5,446 bases of DNA, from the NCBI GenBank assembly GCA_002422455.1, contig DIVK01000118.1:11689-17134 (forward strand), given 5' to 3'. Source of the stretch: Rhodoferax sp. UBA6134 (GTDB lineage Bacteria > Pseudomonadota > Gammaproteobacteria > Burkholderiales > Burkholderiaceae_C). Positions 5,401 to 5,446 of the stretch are shown in pieces; within the stretch, counting starts at the first letter, position 1; each line of letters starts with the position of its first letter. Position numbers and translations under genes: made by a program. Below the pieces are notes generated by a model. It had not been told where the DNA came from. It saw only the letters and a program-made list of their open reading frames with translations, and searched no databases.

Positions 5401-5446
5401 TCAGAGTCCTTCGGGTTCGCGGAGGTGGAAATCGGTGGCCTGCTGG
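5401..5446 (-). CDS. gatA: 3' end of glutamyl-tRNA amidotransferase subunit A (partial)
   Basis: The minus strand from 5445 to 5404 encodes QQATDFHLREPEGL followed by TGA (5403-5401). This resembles the C-terminus of betaproteobacterial GatA proteins as I recall them (a Tyr-Gln-Gln-Ala-Thr-Asp-x-His type tail), and gatA is the expected gene upstream of gatB. GatA is the glutaminase/amidase subunit of GatCAB that supplies ammonia. Only 14 codons are visible, so the assignment rests on the short match plus context. The stop is one base away from the ATG of the AlbA_2 gene. Confidence 0.7.
   Translation of the reverse strand, partial: QQATDFHLREPEGL
5407..5411 (-). promoter_or_regulatory. Shine-Dalgarno at the end of gatA, now serving the AlbA_2 gene
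   Basis: AAGGA (5411-5407) is seven bases before the ATG at 5399, inside the last gatA codons. It fixes the start of the AlbA_2 gene. It was probably the ancestral ribosome-binding site of gatB, because removing the cassette would place gatB's ATG at exactly this spacing. Confidence 0.6.

Overview
The window looks chromosomal and comes from a GC-rich betaproteobacterium, most likely Burkholderiales and probably Comamonadaceae (Rhodoferax, Polaromonas or Acidovorax-like). The basis is the recognisable protein families (an ExoIII-family nuclease, PyrE, GatB, the GatA tail), their GC/GCC-rich codon use, and my recollection that exoIII, pyrE and the gat operon are neighbours in that family. The genus is inference.

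Layout from left to right. Bases 1-184 are non-coding as far as I can see and hold small inverted repeats, one of which could end the nuclease transcript. Bases 185-988 (minus) encode an exodeoxyribonuclease III family AP endonuclease. Bases 987-1700 (plus) encode orotate phosphoribosyltransferase (PyrE). The two genes are divergent and their ATG codons overlap in one CATG tetranucleotide. PyrE then converges on gatB (1706-3178, minus) with 5 bp between the stop codons, and a perfect 7-bp stem contains both stops. Upstream of gatB on the minus strand are a ParA/MinD-type ATPase without a visible ParB (3175-4188) and an AlbA_2/Schlafen-like protein with a GHKL-type ATPase C-terminus (4185-5399). 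The last 46 bases hold what reads as the C-terminal codons of gatA.

The main observation is that gatA and gatB, normally adjacent in gatCAB, are separated here by a compact two-gene accessory cassette. All joints are tight: gatA stop, 1 bp, AlbA_2 gene; 4-bp ATGA overlap; parA-like gene; 4-bp ATGA overlap; gatB. The two gat-side boundaries carry the same 7 bases (ATGAGCG). Removing one repeat copy plus the cassette would put gatB's ATG directly behind the Shine-Dalgarno sequence at the end of gatA. GatB now has no recognisable Shine-Dalgarno of its own, so translation of an essential gene appears to depend on reading through the cassette. The cassette, especially parA, is more AT-rich than gatB and pyrE.

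A second, separate anomaly is a roughly 300-bp patch inside gatB (about 1920-2215). Its GC falls to about 51% and its codon choice shifts to A/T-ending codons, which suggests a mosaic gene made by homologous recombination. Jobs of the genes: Xth repairs abasic sites; PyrE makes OMP in pyrimidine synthesis; GatA/GatB convert mischarged Glu-tRNA(Gln)/Asp-tRNA(Asn). The function of the AlbA_2-ParA pair is unknown; its partnership and placement suggest a nucleic-acid-linked accessory function, possibly defence.
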